From contig CAZVPF010000011.1 of the NCBI GenBank assembly GCA_964628195.1, positions 1 through 64,000 on the forward strand: a stretch of 64,000 nt of DNA. The letters are read 5' to 3'. The notes under the pieces were generated by a model. It was not told the DNA's origin and did not search any database. It worked only from the letters and a program-made list of their open reading frames with translations. This stretch comes from CAZVPF01 sp964628195. Lineage in GTDB: Bacteria > Planctomycetota > Phycisphaerae > Sedimentisphaerales > Anaerohalosphaeraceae. This document shows, piece after piece, positions 18,448-27,131 of this stretch; the first letter of the stretch is position 1, and every line of letters starts with the position of its first letter. The position numbers and the translations under genes are program-made.

Positions 18448-18931
18448 CCACCTGCATTATCTGTCCGATCTGCAAAGAAAGCTGCTCGATCTGTTCTTCG
18501 GTAAGGTTCGGATTGAGCACATCGGCAGTCTCCCCGGGTCTGCCTTTGATTTTAAGGGTCCACATCTCCTTACCATCCTCGATTCGGCTGTTCTCATATT
18601 TCAGTATTCGTTTCCGCATCAGAATAAGGGTAAGCACAAAGCGAAAATTAATCTTTTCGGTATCGGTTTCCTTTTCGAGTCTTTCAAAGAACGCAAGCAG
18701 CATATCATCGTCGATGAACATTTTTCGCTTCTGCTCGGGTGAGCCCATTTTACTTTTCCAGAAGCAGTAAACCTCCGGTTTATTCTGCTGCCAGTACTCA
18801 ACGCTGTAGTCCCTTCTCTGGAAACCTTCGTTTGTTTCGACAAGCGCTGCGAAATACTCCTGGTTGTCCTCGAAGTTTTCGCCGGTGCCATAGCACTGAC
18901 CAAGCGGTTTTTTTATTTCCCAATCTGCCAT
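18434..18931 (-). CDS. Conserved cytoplasmic protein of unknown function
   Basis: A 165-residue soluble protein with no signal peptide. The first third (GQCYGTGENFEDNQEYFAAL) is followed by LVETNEGFQRRDYSVEYW, a pattern I associate with an uncharacterised planctomycete family; the middle (FERLEKETDTEKINFRFVL) is helical. It lies in a tight three-gene run: 5 bases after the helix-hairpin-helix protein gene and overlapping the lipoprotein gene. A role shared with the lipoprotein is inferred only from this layout. Confidence 0.65.
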   Translation of the reverse strand: MADWEIKKPLGQCYGTGENFEDNQEYFAALVETNEGFQRRDYSVEYWQQNKPEVYCFWKSKMGSPEQKRKMFIDDDMLLAFFERLEKETDTEKINFRFVLTLILMRKRILKYENSRIEDGKEMWTLKIKGRPGETADVLNPNLTEEQIEQLSLQIGQIMQVDDFD

Positions 18932-18936
18932 ACTGA

Positions 18937-19278
18937 TTACTCGAATCTCAGGTTGTCCTTGTTCTTTTCCACGGTCACCGGCCCTATGCCGCTTATCGCC
19001 TGCAGGTCGGAGGCCTGACGGAAAACTTCTCCGGGCCCGTTCGACCGCCGATATTCAATTATCGCCTGTGCCCTTTTTATACCCACACCGTTGAGCCTGA
19101 TCAGGCTGCCGAGCGGCGCGGTATTGGGGTTAAGGCCTTTTTCAATACAGGCGTCATAATTGCTTTGCCTGTCTAACAACATTTTCGACCCCGCGATACT
19201 CCCCCAAAAAAAACACACGAGAATAACACTCAAAAATGCGCCGTCTATCAGTCGTCTTTGATGTCTTTTAAAATTCAC
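18937..19278 (-). CDS. Membrane-anchored helix-hairpin-helix (ComEA-like) protein
   Basis: A 113-residue protein with an N-terminal membrane helix (FLSVILVCFFWGSIAGSKML) and a C-terminal double HhH DNA-binding motif: LIRLNGVGIKRAQAIIEYR and DLQAISGIGPVTVEK. This is the ComEA architecture, which binds double-stranded DNA outside the inner membrane during DNA uptake. No ComEC or other competence gene is nearby. It heads the operon with the 165-residue protein and the lipoprotein. Confidence 0.78.
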   Translation of the reverse strand: MNFKRHQRRLIDGAFLSVILVCFFWGSIAGSKMLLDRQSNYDACIEKGLNPNTAPLGSLIRLNGVGIKRAQAIIEYRRSNGPGEVFRQASDLQAISGIGPVTVEKNKDNLRFE

Positions 19279-19323
19279 TGTGTTTTCCGTCTCGGGTAGA
19301 AATTATTTCGCTCTTTTAACCGG

Positions 19324-20814
19324 TCAGGCCTTTTTTATTATCTTCTTTTGAATCTTTGCCAGTGTGACAAATGCCTTTTTCGGCTCGAGTTTTTTATTCA
19401 GCAAACCGCTGCCCGGCATTTCCATTGCATCGCTGTCGGCGAGTGTCGAGTATGTAACAGAGTTTACGAAAGGCTTGCCGATTGCGATCTTGTAGAAGAC
19501 TTCAAGCCAGTGCGCCTGCGTGTCCTGATCCCAGTTTTTGCCCCTTGAACCATCACATTCAAGCTGCTTTTCAGGCTCTACGAGCCTGTCCGGAACCTCC
19601 AGGCCCGTAACATGAAGAGGTTTGGGAACCGGAGAGAAACAGTCCAGCATCGAGGAAACCTGCATCATGTCACGCAGGTACATTCCGGGTTTATTCCTTC
19701 CAAACTGAAGGTTCAAACCAAAAGCGTCAAAACTAATTCCGCTTTGTATCACCGTATCAACATAAACAAAAGGCGGTATGGAGCTTTTTTTGGCGGCATA
19801 ATATTCACCCCAGGGCTGAGAAACCTCCACAAGCTTTCTCGAGCGATTCTCAGCGGACCTTGCCGCCAAACAGGCCGCACGCGTCATCTCGATTATCTGC
19901 TCGAAATTGAAACCAAAAAAGTTTTCACAGTTCATCCCGCTGATTATTTTCCAGGCATGTATATATCCGCGATACCTTTCGAGCAGTTTACCAACAAAGT
20001 GATAGGCCGCTTCGCGAATTTTTCCAAACTCGCCGTCCTTTTCCATAAGCCAGTCGGGCAAATGGCTTTTTGTAAATCGCAATACCGGACCCGCGCATAT
20101 CGCGAGCCTTCGTCCTTTCATTTTTTCGAGACATTTGTCGATGACCGAGAAGTCATAACGTCCCATTTCAGGCTCTATCTTCGCCCAGCTTATGGGTATG
20201 GTCACATAACCGAACATTTCAAACAGCCATTTCCTGTATCGGTCATCATCCATTCGTTCGGGGTCTACTTCACAGCCTAAAGTGTGCTTGCCGATATTTC
20301 GATTCCTGTTCCTGGCTGCCATGACCACTTCACCGTGCTTTTCAGCAAGCTTCTCGGAGAATATGATCGCCTTTTGCAGGGAAATGTCCGCAAGTTCGGA
20401 GGCCTTGGGCGGATCGGAAATATTTTTAAGTGCATCTATAAAGATGGATTTCGCGTGACGGGCATTTTCGATAAGCTTTTCATTCTCTTCGAAAATCGCC
20501 CAGTCCTCGAGCTTCAATGTGATTTCCATAAGCTTTGCCCGGGCAAGCTCGACATTGAGGTTATAAGGCTCGTCTCTTTCAGGAAGACAGGTCGTGCTAA
20601 GCATGGTCGTTCCATACCCTTCTACAGGCCACATCAGGGATATACCCGAACTCACAGAGGTTCGTTTTGTGCATTCGACCAAACCTTTACCGAATGTCAT
20701 AGAGTTGCTGTTACTGCTAAGTGCGGTATTGTCCCCGCTGAACATGTAGCTGCCGCTCAGGCAAAAATCTGAATATAGTTGACCTTTTTTATAGACCTCA
20801 AATTTCAATTCCAA
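19324..20814 (-). CDS. GH10-like (endo-xylanase fold) protein with altered catalytic sites
   Basis: A 496-residue protein with an N-terminal beta-rich region (about 1-160) and a TIM barrel resembling family GH10 from about 190 on: TIPISWAKIEPEMGRYDFSVID, ICAGPVLRFTKSHLPDWL, and a C-terminal VTYSTLADSDAMEMPGSGLL segment like the GH10 W-G-x-x-D strand. The usual acid/base NE site reads WKIISGMN and the usual nucleophile site TELD reads VTGLEVP, so both catalytic glutamates appear replaced or displaced. There is no signal peptide. The start is TTG at 20814 or 20808; an AGGGA suits the latter. Function may be sugar binding or a divergent hydrolase. Confidence 0.65.
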   Translation of the reverse strand: MELKFEVYKKGQLYSDFCLSGSYMFSGDNTALSSNSNSMTFGKGLVECTKRTSVSSGISLMWPVEGYGTTMLSTTCLPERDEPYNLNVELARAKLMEITLKLEDWAIFEENEKLIENARHAKSIFIDALKNISDPPKASELADISLQKAIIFSEKLAEKHGEVVMAARNRNRNIGKHTLGCEVDPERMDDDRYRKWLFEMFGYVTIPISWAKIEPEMGRYDFSVIDKCLEKMKGRRLAICAGPVLRFTKSHLPDWLMEKDGEFGKIREAAYHFVGKLLERYRGYIHAWKIISGMNCENFFGFNFEQIIEMTRAACLAARSAENRSRKLVEVSQPWGEYYAAKKSSIPPFVYVDTVIQSGISFDAFGLNLQFGRNKPGMYLRDMMQVSSMLDCFSPVPKPLHVTGLEVPDRLVEPEKQLECDGSRGKNWDQDTQAHWLEVFYKIAIGKPFVNSVTYSTLADSDAMEMPGSGLLNKKLEPKKAFVTLAKIQKKIIKKA

Positions 20815-21022
20815 ATTCCCTGTTTAACCGAATTTATGTAGTTAAATCGAAAATGAGATTATAATAAGGAGTCAGCTGTTATGCAAAATAAACTTTCAGA
20901 AAAGAGATAAGGGAGGCTTACCCGAAATTAAAGAATGGGCGCGTATTCCACAGCCCGGCAGGTTAATATCTTACGATATGCCGCAATATCGAGAATGATT
21001 AATTGAGACCCCGTTTTTAAGA

Positions 21023-21280
21023 TCAACTCTGAGGATGCGGCTCAGCAGAAGAAGGCTGCTGGGACGAACTTTCACTTCCCTTGCAGCTCATCATTGCCAT
21101 GACAAGCACAATGACCGCGCAGATTCCAACGATAGTATAAACTATCCTGGAAAGCCCTGACATTGCCCCGAAAATAGCAGCAACTAAATCGAATTCAAAG
21201 AGTCCCACAAGTCCCCAGTTCAGGCCGCCTATGACCAGAAGGATAAGCACCAACCATGTAAACCAGTTCTTTTGAACCAT
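21023..21280 (-). CDS. DUF378 family small membrane protein
   Basis: An 85-residue protein with two membrane helices (WLVLILLVIGGLNWGLVGLF and IVYTIVGICAVIVLVMAMM). The first contains the GGLNWGLVG signature of DUF378 proteins, whose function is unknown. ATG 21280 is preferred over an upstream TTG because GGAGGT lies just upstream. It stands alone between the GH10-like and HD-domain genes. Confidence 0.85.
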   Translation of the reverse strand: MVQKNWFTWLVLILLVIGGLNWGLVGLFEFDLVAAIFGAMSGLSRIVYTIVGICAVIVLVMAMMSCKGSESSSQQPSSAEPHPQS

Positions 21281-21514
21281 TTGAAACACCTCCAATCAAA
21301 AACGTTAATATTTTAATACACGTATACTTAATTGGTTAAGGTGTCGCCCCCGCGATGTCGTCCATGACTGTGATGCCGTACAATGTAATCAACTGTAAAT
21401 ATTTTCAGCGTATATTTTCAACAAGTCAAGGATATTATATATATTTATCTTTACTATTTCTATTTTATCCTGAAATATTTGTCAATAACAGCATTTTTGA
21501 CTAATAAATGAATA

Positions 21515-22087
21515 TTAACAGAGTTTTTCCATTTTGGTAACAGCAGAGTCAAGATGGTCGATTAGCCCTGCCGCACCTTTGCCGTGGCTGCGATAGGCGT
21601 CGACGAGTTTGCGATAGTACCAAAGGCGGTCGTCCCTGCCGGAGTCTTTGAGCCTTGACCAGAAGATGTCGCCAACCCTTTGGTATTCGGTAATTATGTT
21701 GAGAACATTGTCAAGCTTGTCGGCGACTGAAACCAGTATCACCGAAGCGGAGACGGTTGAGAGATGTTCTATGTATCGCTGTTTTCGCTGCCGCCATGTA
21801 CCACCCTCCGGGCCGGGCAGGTCGGTGCAGCCCATCACGATCTCGTAAATTCTCTGGCCGAACTGCTGTTTGATCATATCGGCTGTGGCCAGGCCACCCG
21901 CATCTTCGACCGAATCATGCAGCAGCGCCGCCGATGCTTCGTCTTCATCGCCGCCGTTGTTAATCACAAGCGCTGAAACCGACAGCGGATGGGCAATGTA
22001 GGGCTTTTGTGTAATGCTTTTCACCTGTCCGCGGTGAAGGCGAGCCGCGGTCGACAGTGCAAACTCGAATATTTCGGAATATTTCAT
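21515..22087 (-). CDS. HD-domain phosphohydrolase, (p)ppGpp hydrolase-like
   Basis: A 190-residue stand-alone HD-domain protein. The metal ligands are visible: YIAHPLSV, ALLHDSVEDAG and VSVADKLDN, as in the hydrolase domain of RelA/SpoT and MESH1-type small alarmone hydrolases. There is no synthetase or TGS domain. (p)ppGpp hydrolysis is the best guess, other nucleotides are possible. It starts 3 bases after the Bax1-I gene stop, so the two are probably one transcript. Confidence 0.82.
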   Translation of the reverse strand: MKYSEIFEFALSTAARLHRGQVKSITQKPYIAHPLSVSALVINNGGDEDEASAALLHDSVEDAGGLATADMIKQQFGQRIYEIVMGCTDLPGPEGGTWRQRKQRYIEHLSTVSASVILVSVADKLDNVLNIITEYQRVGDIFWSRLKDSGRDDRLWYYRKLVDAYRSHGKGAAGLIDHLDSAVTKMEKLC

Positions 22088-22090
22088 GCG

Positions 22091-22831
22091 TTATCTTCTG
22101 CTCTGGAGTTTTGCAAGGAGGCGGAGTATTTCAAGATACAGCCATACAAGCGTTACCATAAGCCCGAAAGCCGCATACCATTCCATGTATTTGGGCACAC
22201 CTGCGTCGGCTGCGTTTTCGATAAAGTCAAAATCGAGCACAAGATTCAGGGCCGCAATGATCACGATAACCACGCTTACCCCAATGCCTATAGGCCCGTT
22301 GGAGTGCAGAAATGGTATGGCGATACCGAAAAAGCCCATGACAATAGAGAGAAGGTATACTAACGCAACACCGCCTGTGGCGGCTGCAACACCGAGCTTG
22401 AAGTTTTCAGTGGCCTTGATTATGCCCGACTTATATGCCCCCAGAAGCGCCGCAAGCACACCGAAGGTCAGCATTACCGCGTTTATCACTATGCCAGGGT
22501 ACTGCTGGTTGAATATCGCCGATATCCCTCCGAGCATCAGCCCTTCGAGTACGGCGTATATCGGCGCCGTCACGGGTGACCACTTCTTCTTGAATACCGT
22601 AACTATCGCTACTATAAACCCGCCTATCGCTCCGCCGATTATCAGCGGAACAACAGCATTCGAGCCCGCGGAAAAACGGTTCCAGGTGTATGCAGCCGAG
22701 ATAATGGCAAGGCCGACCAGCACGGCTGTTCGGTTTACAGTGCCGGGGATCGTCATCGGCTGGGGGACCTCGTAAACCATCTCCCCCTGAAATGCCTTGT
22801 CGTTAAGAGCCGGGTTGGCGGTTCTCATCAT
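22091..22831 (-). CDS. Bax inhibitor-1/YccA family membrane protein
   Basis: A 246-residue protein with a short soluble N terminus (MMRTANPALNDKAF) and seven membrane helices, of the Bax1-I (PF12811-type, YccA-like) group. The family forms pH-sensitive calcium-leak channels in characterised members; here the role is unknown. Conserved features are the GGAIGGFIVA helix, VLEGLMLGGISA, and the final EWYAAFGLMVTLVWLYLEILRLL helix. It precedes the HD-domain gene by 3 bases. Confidence 0.88.
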   Translation of the reverse strand: MMRTANPALNDKAFQGEMVYEVPQPMTIPGTVNRTAVLVGLAIISAAYTWNRFSAGSNAVVPLIIGGAIGGFIVAIVTVFKKKWSPVTAPIYAVLEGLMLGGISAIFNQQYPGIVINAVMLTFGVLAALLGAYKSGIIKATENFKLGVAAATGGVALVYLLSIVMGFFGIAIPFLHSNGPIGIGVSVVIVIIAALNLVLDFDFIENAADAGVPKYMEWYAAFGLMVTLVWLYLEILRLLAKLQSRR

Positions 22832-22920
22832 TTTTATATCCTTTCAATGCGTTTATTTAGTATTTGCAGTTAATACGATAACGCAAGAGCAAGGTTTTAT
22901 AAAGTGCAAAGTTTCCGGCC

Positions 22921-23100
22921 CTATTCTTCCGGAACCTCTACTGCTTCAGGGTCGGGGCGACTGTGCTCCTTGACAAGAGTGGCAAAAAGGGACAATATAT
23001 TGAAAAACCCCCCGACTGTAACCACCACAGCAAGAACAAAAAAGACCCCGAGACTCAGAAAAAAGAACACCGACCAGAATTTTATCCAGAAATCAACCAT
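22921..23100 (-). CDS. Tiny membrane protein coupled to an SSS symporter
   Basis: A 59-residue protein: a short N terminus MVDFWIKFWSV, one long hydrophobic helix (FFFLSLGVFFVLAVVV), then a polar tail ending EAVEVPEE. Its ATG lies 8 bases inside the 3' end of the SSS symporter gene and it ends 90 bases before the Bax1-I start codon. Small membrane partners downstream of SSS symporters are known in other bacteria, so it may be an accessory subunit. Its shortness means it is easily missed by gene finders. Confidence 0.72.
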   Translation of the reverse strand: MVDFWIKFWSVFFFLSLGVFFVLAVVVTVGGFFNILSLFATLVKEHSRPDPEAVEVPEE

Positions 23101-24670
23101 TGTTATCTTCTCCTTTCAAAGCGGCTGCGCTTTTTTTGTCCGGGAATATCAGCGAGCCTCCAACCATAGCGACCACCGAAAGCACCAGCACCGTAAGACC
23201 GACCATAGCTCCGTCCATTTTTTCCACGCCGTATAATTTCTCAAAAGGCACCAGCAGCAAGCCGAAACGATTCTGCACCGGTGTCAGTCCCAGAAACGCC
23301 GCAAAACCCATTACAAGCGCAAGGTATGCGCCTGTTTTGCTTGCCCTTTTCCAGTATATGCCGAAAACGAGCACACTGAACCCGCCGATCGAGTATATCG
23401 CCCCGGTCACCGCGAGGTAGTCCCACAGGTCCTGGCCAAGCGGATACCAAAGCCCCCAAAGCAGTATGAACAGGCCTATGGCGACGATGAATATACGTGT
23501 AAGCAGCAGGCGGGTTTTAGAGGAAAGACCCTTTTTATACATTGGTGCGATCACGTCCTGGGTGAGAACCGAACTCCAGCAAAGGAGGTAACTGTCATGC
23601 GTTGACATAAACGCAGCAAGCATACCTGCTGTTATCAGCCCAAGCAAACCGGACGGCAATATCTGCGAGAGGAAAAACGGCATCGCGGTAAGCGAGCGTT
23701 CCGCTGCTACCGTCGGGTCCTTGTCGAAAAACCACCCGGCAAGCCCGTCGTTTGTCATGATAAACACAAACGCGCAGATTCCGAAAAAGTACGGGATCAA
23801 AAAGCGGATCAAAAACCCAATCGACGAGAGCGTATATATCTTTTTAACTGTGCGCGTGTCCCGCGCCGAACATGCCCTTATGACCGCAGTCTGCCAGATG
23901 GCACAAGAAACCAATCCGAGAAAGAACATCCAGACCACATACGACCAGCCGAAACCTTCTTCGGTGAACGGGTCAAAGCCTGCCCTTCCCTTATGTTCGA
24001 GTACCGTGTTGACAATATTGCTCCAGCCGAGATTCTGTATCGAAATAATGCACACAGCAACTACACTGAATGACAGCACGACAAACTGGATGTAATCGAG
24101 TATTGCAACCGAGACCATTCCGCCAAGCGTTGTATACAAAAGCACAAGGGCAAGAAGCACCGTCATAATAATCTTAAGCTGCGCCGGGTCGTCAAGCCCG
24201 GTGACAGTAGAGATGAATATGGAACCGGCTTTGAGGAACATCCCCATATTCAGTATGCCGGAAAGTGCGAGAATAAGCCCGCCGAATATGCGAACGTTTC
24301 GTCCGAAGCGTCTTTCGTAAAATTCCGGAATGGTCATCACGCCCATTCGGCGCAGCGGCACCACGATAAAACCCGTAAGCCCGACGATAACGGTTACTAT
24401 CGCCGCGGCAAAGGCTATGTGAAAAGCCGCGAAACCTCCGGTAAAGCCTTTCTGCGCAGCGTACATAACGGTGATAAGACCCATCTCAGTTCCGATCATC
24501 GTGGCGATGCCGATAAAGGTCTTAAGTCCCCTGCCGGCGACGATGAAGTCTGTCGCGTTGACGATGTACTTTGTGATGTAAACACCCACAAAAACAACCA
24601 GGAAAATGTAGACACAGACTATCACCCAGTCAACGGTGCCAAAGTTGGTCGCATACTGCATCAGGTCCAT
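23093..24670 (-). CDS. Sodium:solute symporter (SSS family)
   Basis: A 525-residue polytopic transporter of the LeuT-fold SSS family with about 13 helices: it starts MDLMQYATNFGTVDWVIV and contains the family segments TMIGTEMGLITV, IPEFYERRFGRNVRIFGG and the helix-8-like TAGMLAAFMSTHDSYLLCWSSVL. Sodium-coupled uptake of a sugar or organic acid is expected; neither substrate nor ion is settled by sequence. It lies 55 bases downstream of the sulfatase gene on the same strand, which suggests uptake of a desulfated glycan product, and is coupled to the 59-residue membrane protein. Confidence 0.9.
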   Translation of the reverse strand: MDLMQYATNFGTVDWVIVCVYIFLVVFVGVYITKYIVNATDFIVAGRGLKTFIGIATMIGTEMGLITVMYAAQKGFTGGFAAFHIAFAAAIVTVIVGLTGFIVVPLRRMGVMTIPEFYERRFGRNVRIFGGLILALSGILNMGMFLKAGSIFISTVTGLDDPAQLKIIMTVLLALVLLYTTLGGMVSVAILDYIQFVVLSFSVVAVCIISIQNLGWSNIVNTVLEHKGRAGFDPFTEEGFGWSYVVWMFFLGLVSCAIWQTAVIRACSARDTRTVKKIYTLSSIGFLIRFLIPYFFGICAFVFIMTNDGLAGWFFDKDPTVAAERSLTAMPFFLSQILPSGLLGLITAGMLAAFMSTHDSYLLCWSSVLTQDVIAPMYKKGLSSKTRLLLTRIFIVAIGLFILLWGLWYPLGQDLWDYLAVTGAIYSIGGFSVLVFGIYWKRASKTGAYLALVMGFAAFLGLTPVQNRFGLLLVPFEKLYGVEKMDGAMVGLTVLVLSVVAMVGGSLIFPDKKSAAALKGEDNNG

Positions 24671-24725
24671 ATTGTTTTATACTCCTTTAACAATTGTAAT
24701 TATACGGCAGCAGCTGATGGATAAA

Positions 24726-26369
24726 TTAAAAGCCCCTGCTTTTGCTGTATTTCTTTGAAAAGTCAACTAAATTGCCGGCATGTTTGTCACACTTTTCCCG
24801 GAACTGCTGGATAATCTTTTGAAGCGAGGCTTCGTAGATAAGGTTGTTCTTTTCCTGCGGGTCGTTTTCAAGATCAAAGAAATGCTCGAATATCGGCGTC
24901 CTGCCGACAAAGTTGAGCACCTTGTCGGGATACCTTCCGCGATGAGGACTGAAACTTTCGTCGTCGATCGGATCACCCGGGTTCGGGAAGTATCGAATGT
25001 ACTTATACTTATCGGTCCGCACAGTCTCCATGAACGGGTTTTTCCTGCCTACATACATGCTCTCGAGGAATATCTCGCTGCGCTTGTCGTAGTTGTTTCC
25101 ATAAACGGCGTTGCTCAGGTCGATACCCTGCATTGTATCGGGAACATCCATACCTGCAAGCGAAACAATAGTAGGCGCAACATCGATGCTTATAGCAAAG
25201 TCATCGAGCACCCTGCCTCGCTTATCGATCGGGATATCAGGGTCATAAATAATGAAAGGTATTCGTGTTGCAAGATCGTACTGCAAACTCTTTCCGCCCA
25301 TACCGTATTCACCCATGATCAAACCATGATCGCTTGAGTATATTATCACGGTGTTATCGGCAAGGCCGCGTTTTTTAAGTGATTCCATCAAATTGCCAAC
25401 CGCCTTGTCAACCCCGGTTATAAGCTGCAGGTAACGGTAACGATGCTCGGTGTTGGTGTCCTTGTCGTAATTGTAGGAGTATGTTACCTTGCGCAGTTCC
25501 TGCGGCAAAACGCGCTCGGGAATGTACCTGTAAGGGTCGGTTCCTGTATCATCGGAAATATTGACCTGCTGATCACGGTAAAGATCGCCGTATATGGGAT
25601 GATCGGATATTTTCGGGTTTTCGTTGGCAGGGTGTGTCATCCTCGTGTCACCGTTTTCGCCCGGGTACATGCTGCCGGAAATGGACCCGTGCGGCGCAGA
25701 GAAACTCACCGACAAACAGAAAGGCTTGTCGTCCGGTGCGGTGTCAAGGAACTCGTCCATGCACTCGGTCATAATCGGTGTGATTATCTCCGACTCCATA
25801 TCCTTATACATGAAACAGTTAGGTAGGCGCTTTGCGAAAAACGCTGCCCATCCGTCGTGACCCAGCCAGAAGTCAAACTTCTCCTCGGCATGCGGACGAA
25901 ACTCGTAATTTTCCAGACCGAACTTGCCTATAAAGCCGGTATAGTAACCCTTCTTTTGCAGCAGCGCAGGATAGGTGTCCTCCCACTGGCGGTCCGTCAT
26001 GTCGTGCGGTGAAGAAAAGCCCACACGGTGTGTCCGCTCGAACTGACCTGTAAAGTAAGTCGCCCTGCTCGGCGAACAGACCGGCTCGGCAATAAAAGCG
26101 TTCTCGAAACGCACTCCCCCGCGGGCAAGAGCATCAATGTTCGGTGTTTTTATAAATGGGTGACCCTCACAGCCAAGCATACCAGCCCGCTGGTCGTCAG
26201 TCAGCAGAAAGATAATATTCGGCCTGCGGTTTTTAGCCGGCAGTGAGGACACAGCTTTACTCTTTTCCCCGCCTTTCCATATTCCCTTCACACAGCCGCC
26301 CAAACCCAAAGAAACTCCAGCCGCCGCGGCTGCATTTATGAATTGTCTCCTGCTGATGCTTGCTTTCAT
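24726..26369 (-). CDS. Tat-exported lipoprotein sulfatase
   Basis: A 547-residue type I sulfatase. The N terminus SRRQFINAAAAAG is a twin-arginine signal, followed by a lipobox-like LGLGGC, so it is probably exported folded and lipidated. The formylglycine motif is intact: Cys98 in CSPSRATYFTG. Metal sites NIIFLLTDDQR and SSDHGLIMGEYG are present. The family hydrolyses sulfate esters of glycans; the overall form is close to heparan/mucin-type sulfatases. Substrate is unknown. It precedes the SSS symporter gene by 55 bases on the same strand. A formylglycine-generating enzyme must be elsewhere. Confidence 0.92.
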   Translation of the reverse strand: MKASISRRQFINAAAAAGVSLGLGGCVKGIWKGGEKSKAVSSLPAKNRRPNIIFLLTDDQRAGMLGCEGHPFIKTPNIDALARGGVRFENAFIAEPVCSPSRATYFTGQFERTHRVGFSSPHDMTDRQWEDTYPALLQKKGYYTGFIGKFGLENYEFRPHAEEKFDFWLGHDGWAAFFAKRLPNCFMYKDMESEIITPIMTECMDEFLDTAPDDKPFCLSVSFSAPHGSISGSMYPGENGDTRMTHPANENPKISDHPIYGDLYRDQQVNISDDTGTDPYRYIPERVLPQELRKVTYSYNYDKDTNTEHRYRYLQLITGVDKAVGNLMESLKKRGLADNTVIIYSSDHGLIMGEYGMGGKSLQYDLATRIPFIIYDPDIPIDKRGRVLDDFAISIDVAPTIVSLAGMDVPDTMQGIDLSNAVYGNNYDKRSEIFLESMYVGRKNPFMETVRTDKYKYIRYFPNPGDPIDDESFSPHRGRYPDKVLNFVGRTPIFEHFFDLENDPQEKNNLIYEASLQKIIQQFREKCDKHAGNLVDFSKKYSKSRGF

Positions 26370-26459
26370 TTCAACTCCGATTAAAACTTAACACAGCTAT
26401 TAGGCAATAAATTTAAGGCTGCTGTCTGTGTATATCAAGAAAAATTTCTAAGCCCTGAC

Positions 26460-26487
26460 TTGATAACCAATGTTAAACCGATATAAT
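26460..26487 (+). promoter_or_regulatory. Sigma70-type promoter for the HPP gene
   Basis: TTGATA (26460-26465), 16-base spacer, TATAAT (26482-26487). The transcript would begin near 26494, about 30 bases before the HPP family ATG. Confidence 0.6.
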
Positions 26488-26522
26488 AGCATGTGATTTA
26501 AGAATCTGCATGTCAGGATGAT

Positions 26523-27038
26523 ATGATATTCAGGCCGCGTAAAAGACCGTCCAACAAGCTTTTTTTAGAAGACTTCCGTCATCACTGGCGGGCGTATGTT
26601 TTGCAAAGCGTGTTCGCAACTGTCAGTATTTTCTTCGTACTGGTCATACTCGGCCTGGGAGAAGCGGTCATCGTAGCTTCGCTCGGCGCGACGACTTTCA
26701 TTATATTCGCACTGCCTCATAAATTCACCGCCCGGCCTCGCAACGTAATAGGCGGCCATATCGCCGGACTTTTATCCGGCTATCTCTGTGCCTTTCTAAT
26801 ACAGGTCCTGCCCTGGCATCACTACGTCTGCAACGCTGCCATGTACGCTGTCTCCGTGGGACTGGTGATGTTCGTAATGGTAATTACCGATACCGAACAC
26901 CCCCCCGCAGCCGGAACCTCGCTGGGGGTCTGTATTGAAGGCTACAACCCTGAAGTTATAATTACGGTACTCGCAGCGGCCATGCTGCTTTCGTATATCC
27001 GCTGGCAGTTTAGAAAATACATGCGGGACCTGCGATAA
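26523..27038 (+). CDS. HPP family membrane protein
   Basis: A 171-residue protein with four to five helices and the family signature DTEHPPAAGTS. HPP proteins are thought to be small transporters (nitrite uptake in characterised cyanobacterial and chloroplast members), but here only the family can be stated. It has its own promoter and is followed 93 bases later by the DUF3604 gene. The N-terminal basic stretch (RPRKRPSNKLF) is likely cytoplasmic. Confidence 0.85.
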   Translation: MIFRPRKRPSNKLFLEDFRHHWRAYVLQSVFATVSIFFVLVILGLGEAVIVASLGATTFIIFALPHKFTARPRNVIGGHIAGLLSGYLCAFLIQVLPWHHYVCNAAMYAVSVGLVMFVMVITDTEHPPAAGTSLGVCIEGYNPEVIITVLAAAMLLSYIRWQFRKYMRDLR

Positions 27039-27131
27039 AAATCAGCGAAATTACCACTTTAAATTATTTCCGCTTTGGCGCATAATAATCTATCGTCGGC
27101 AGTAATTTTTTTTACCATGGAGCAATACGCT

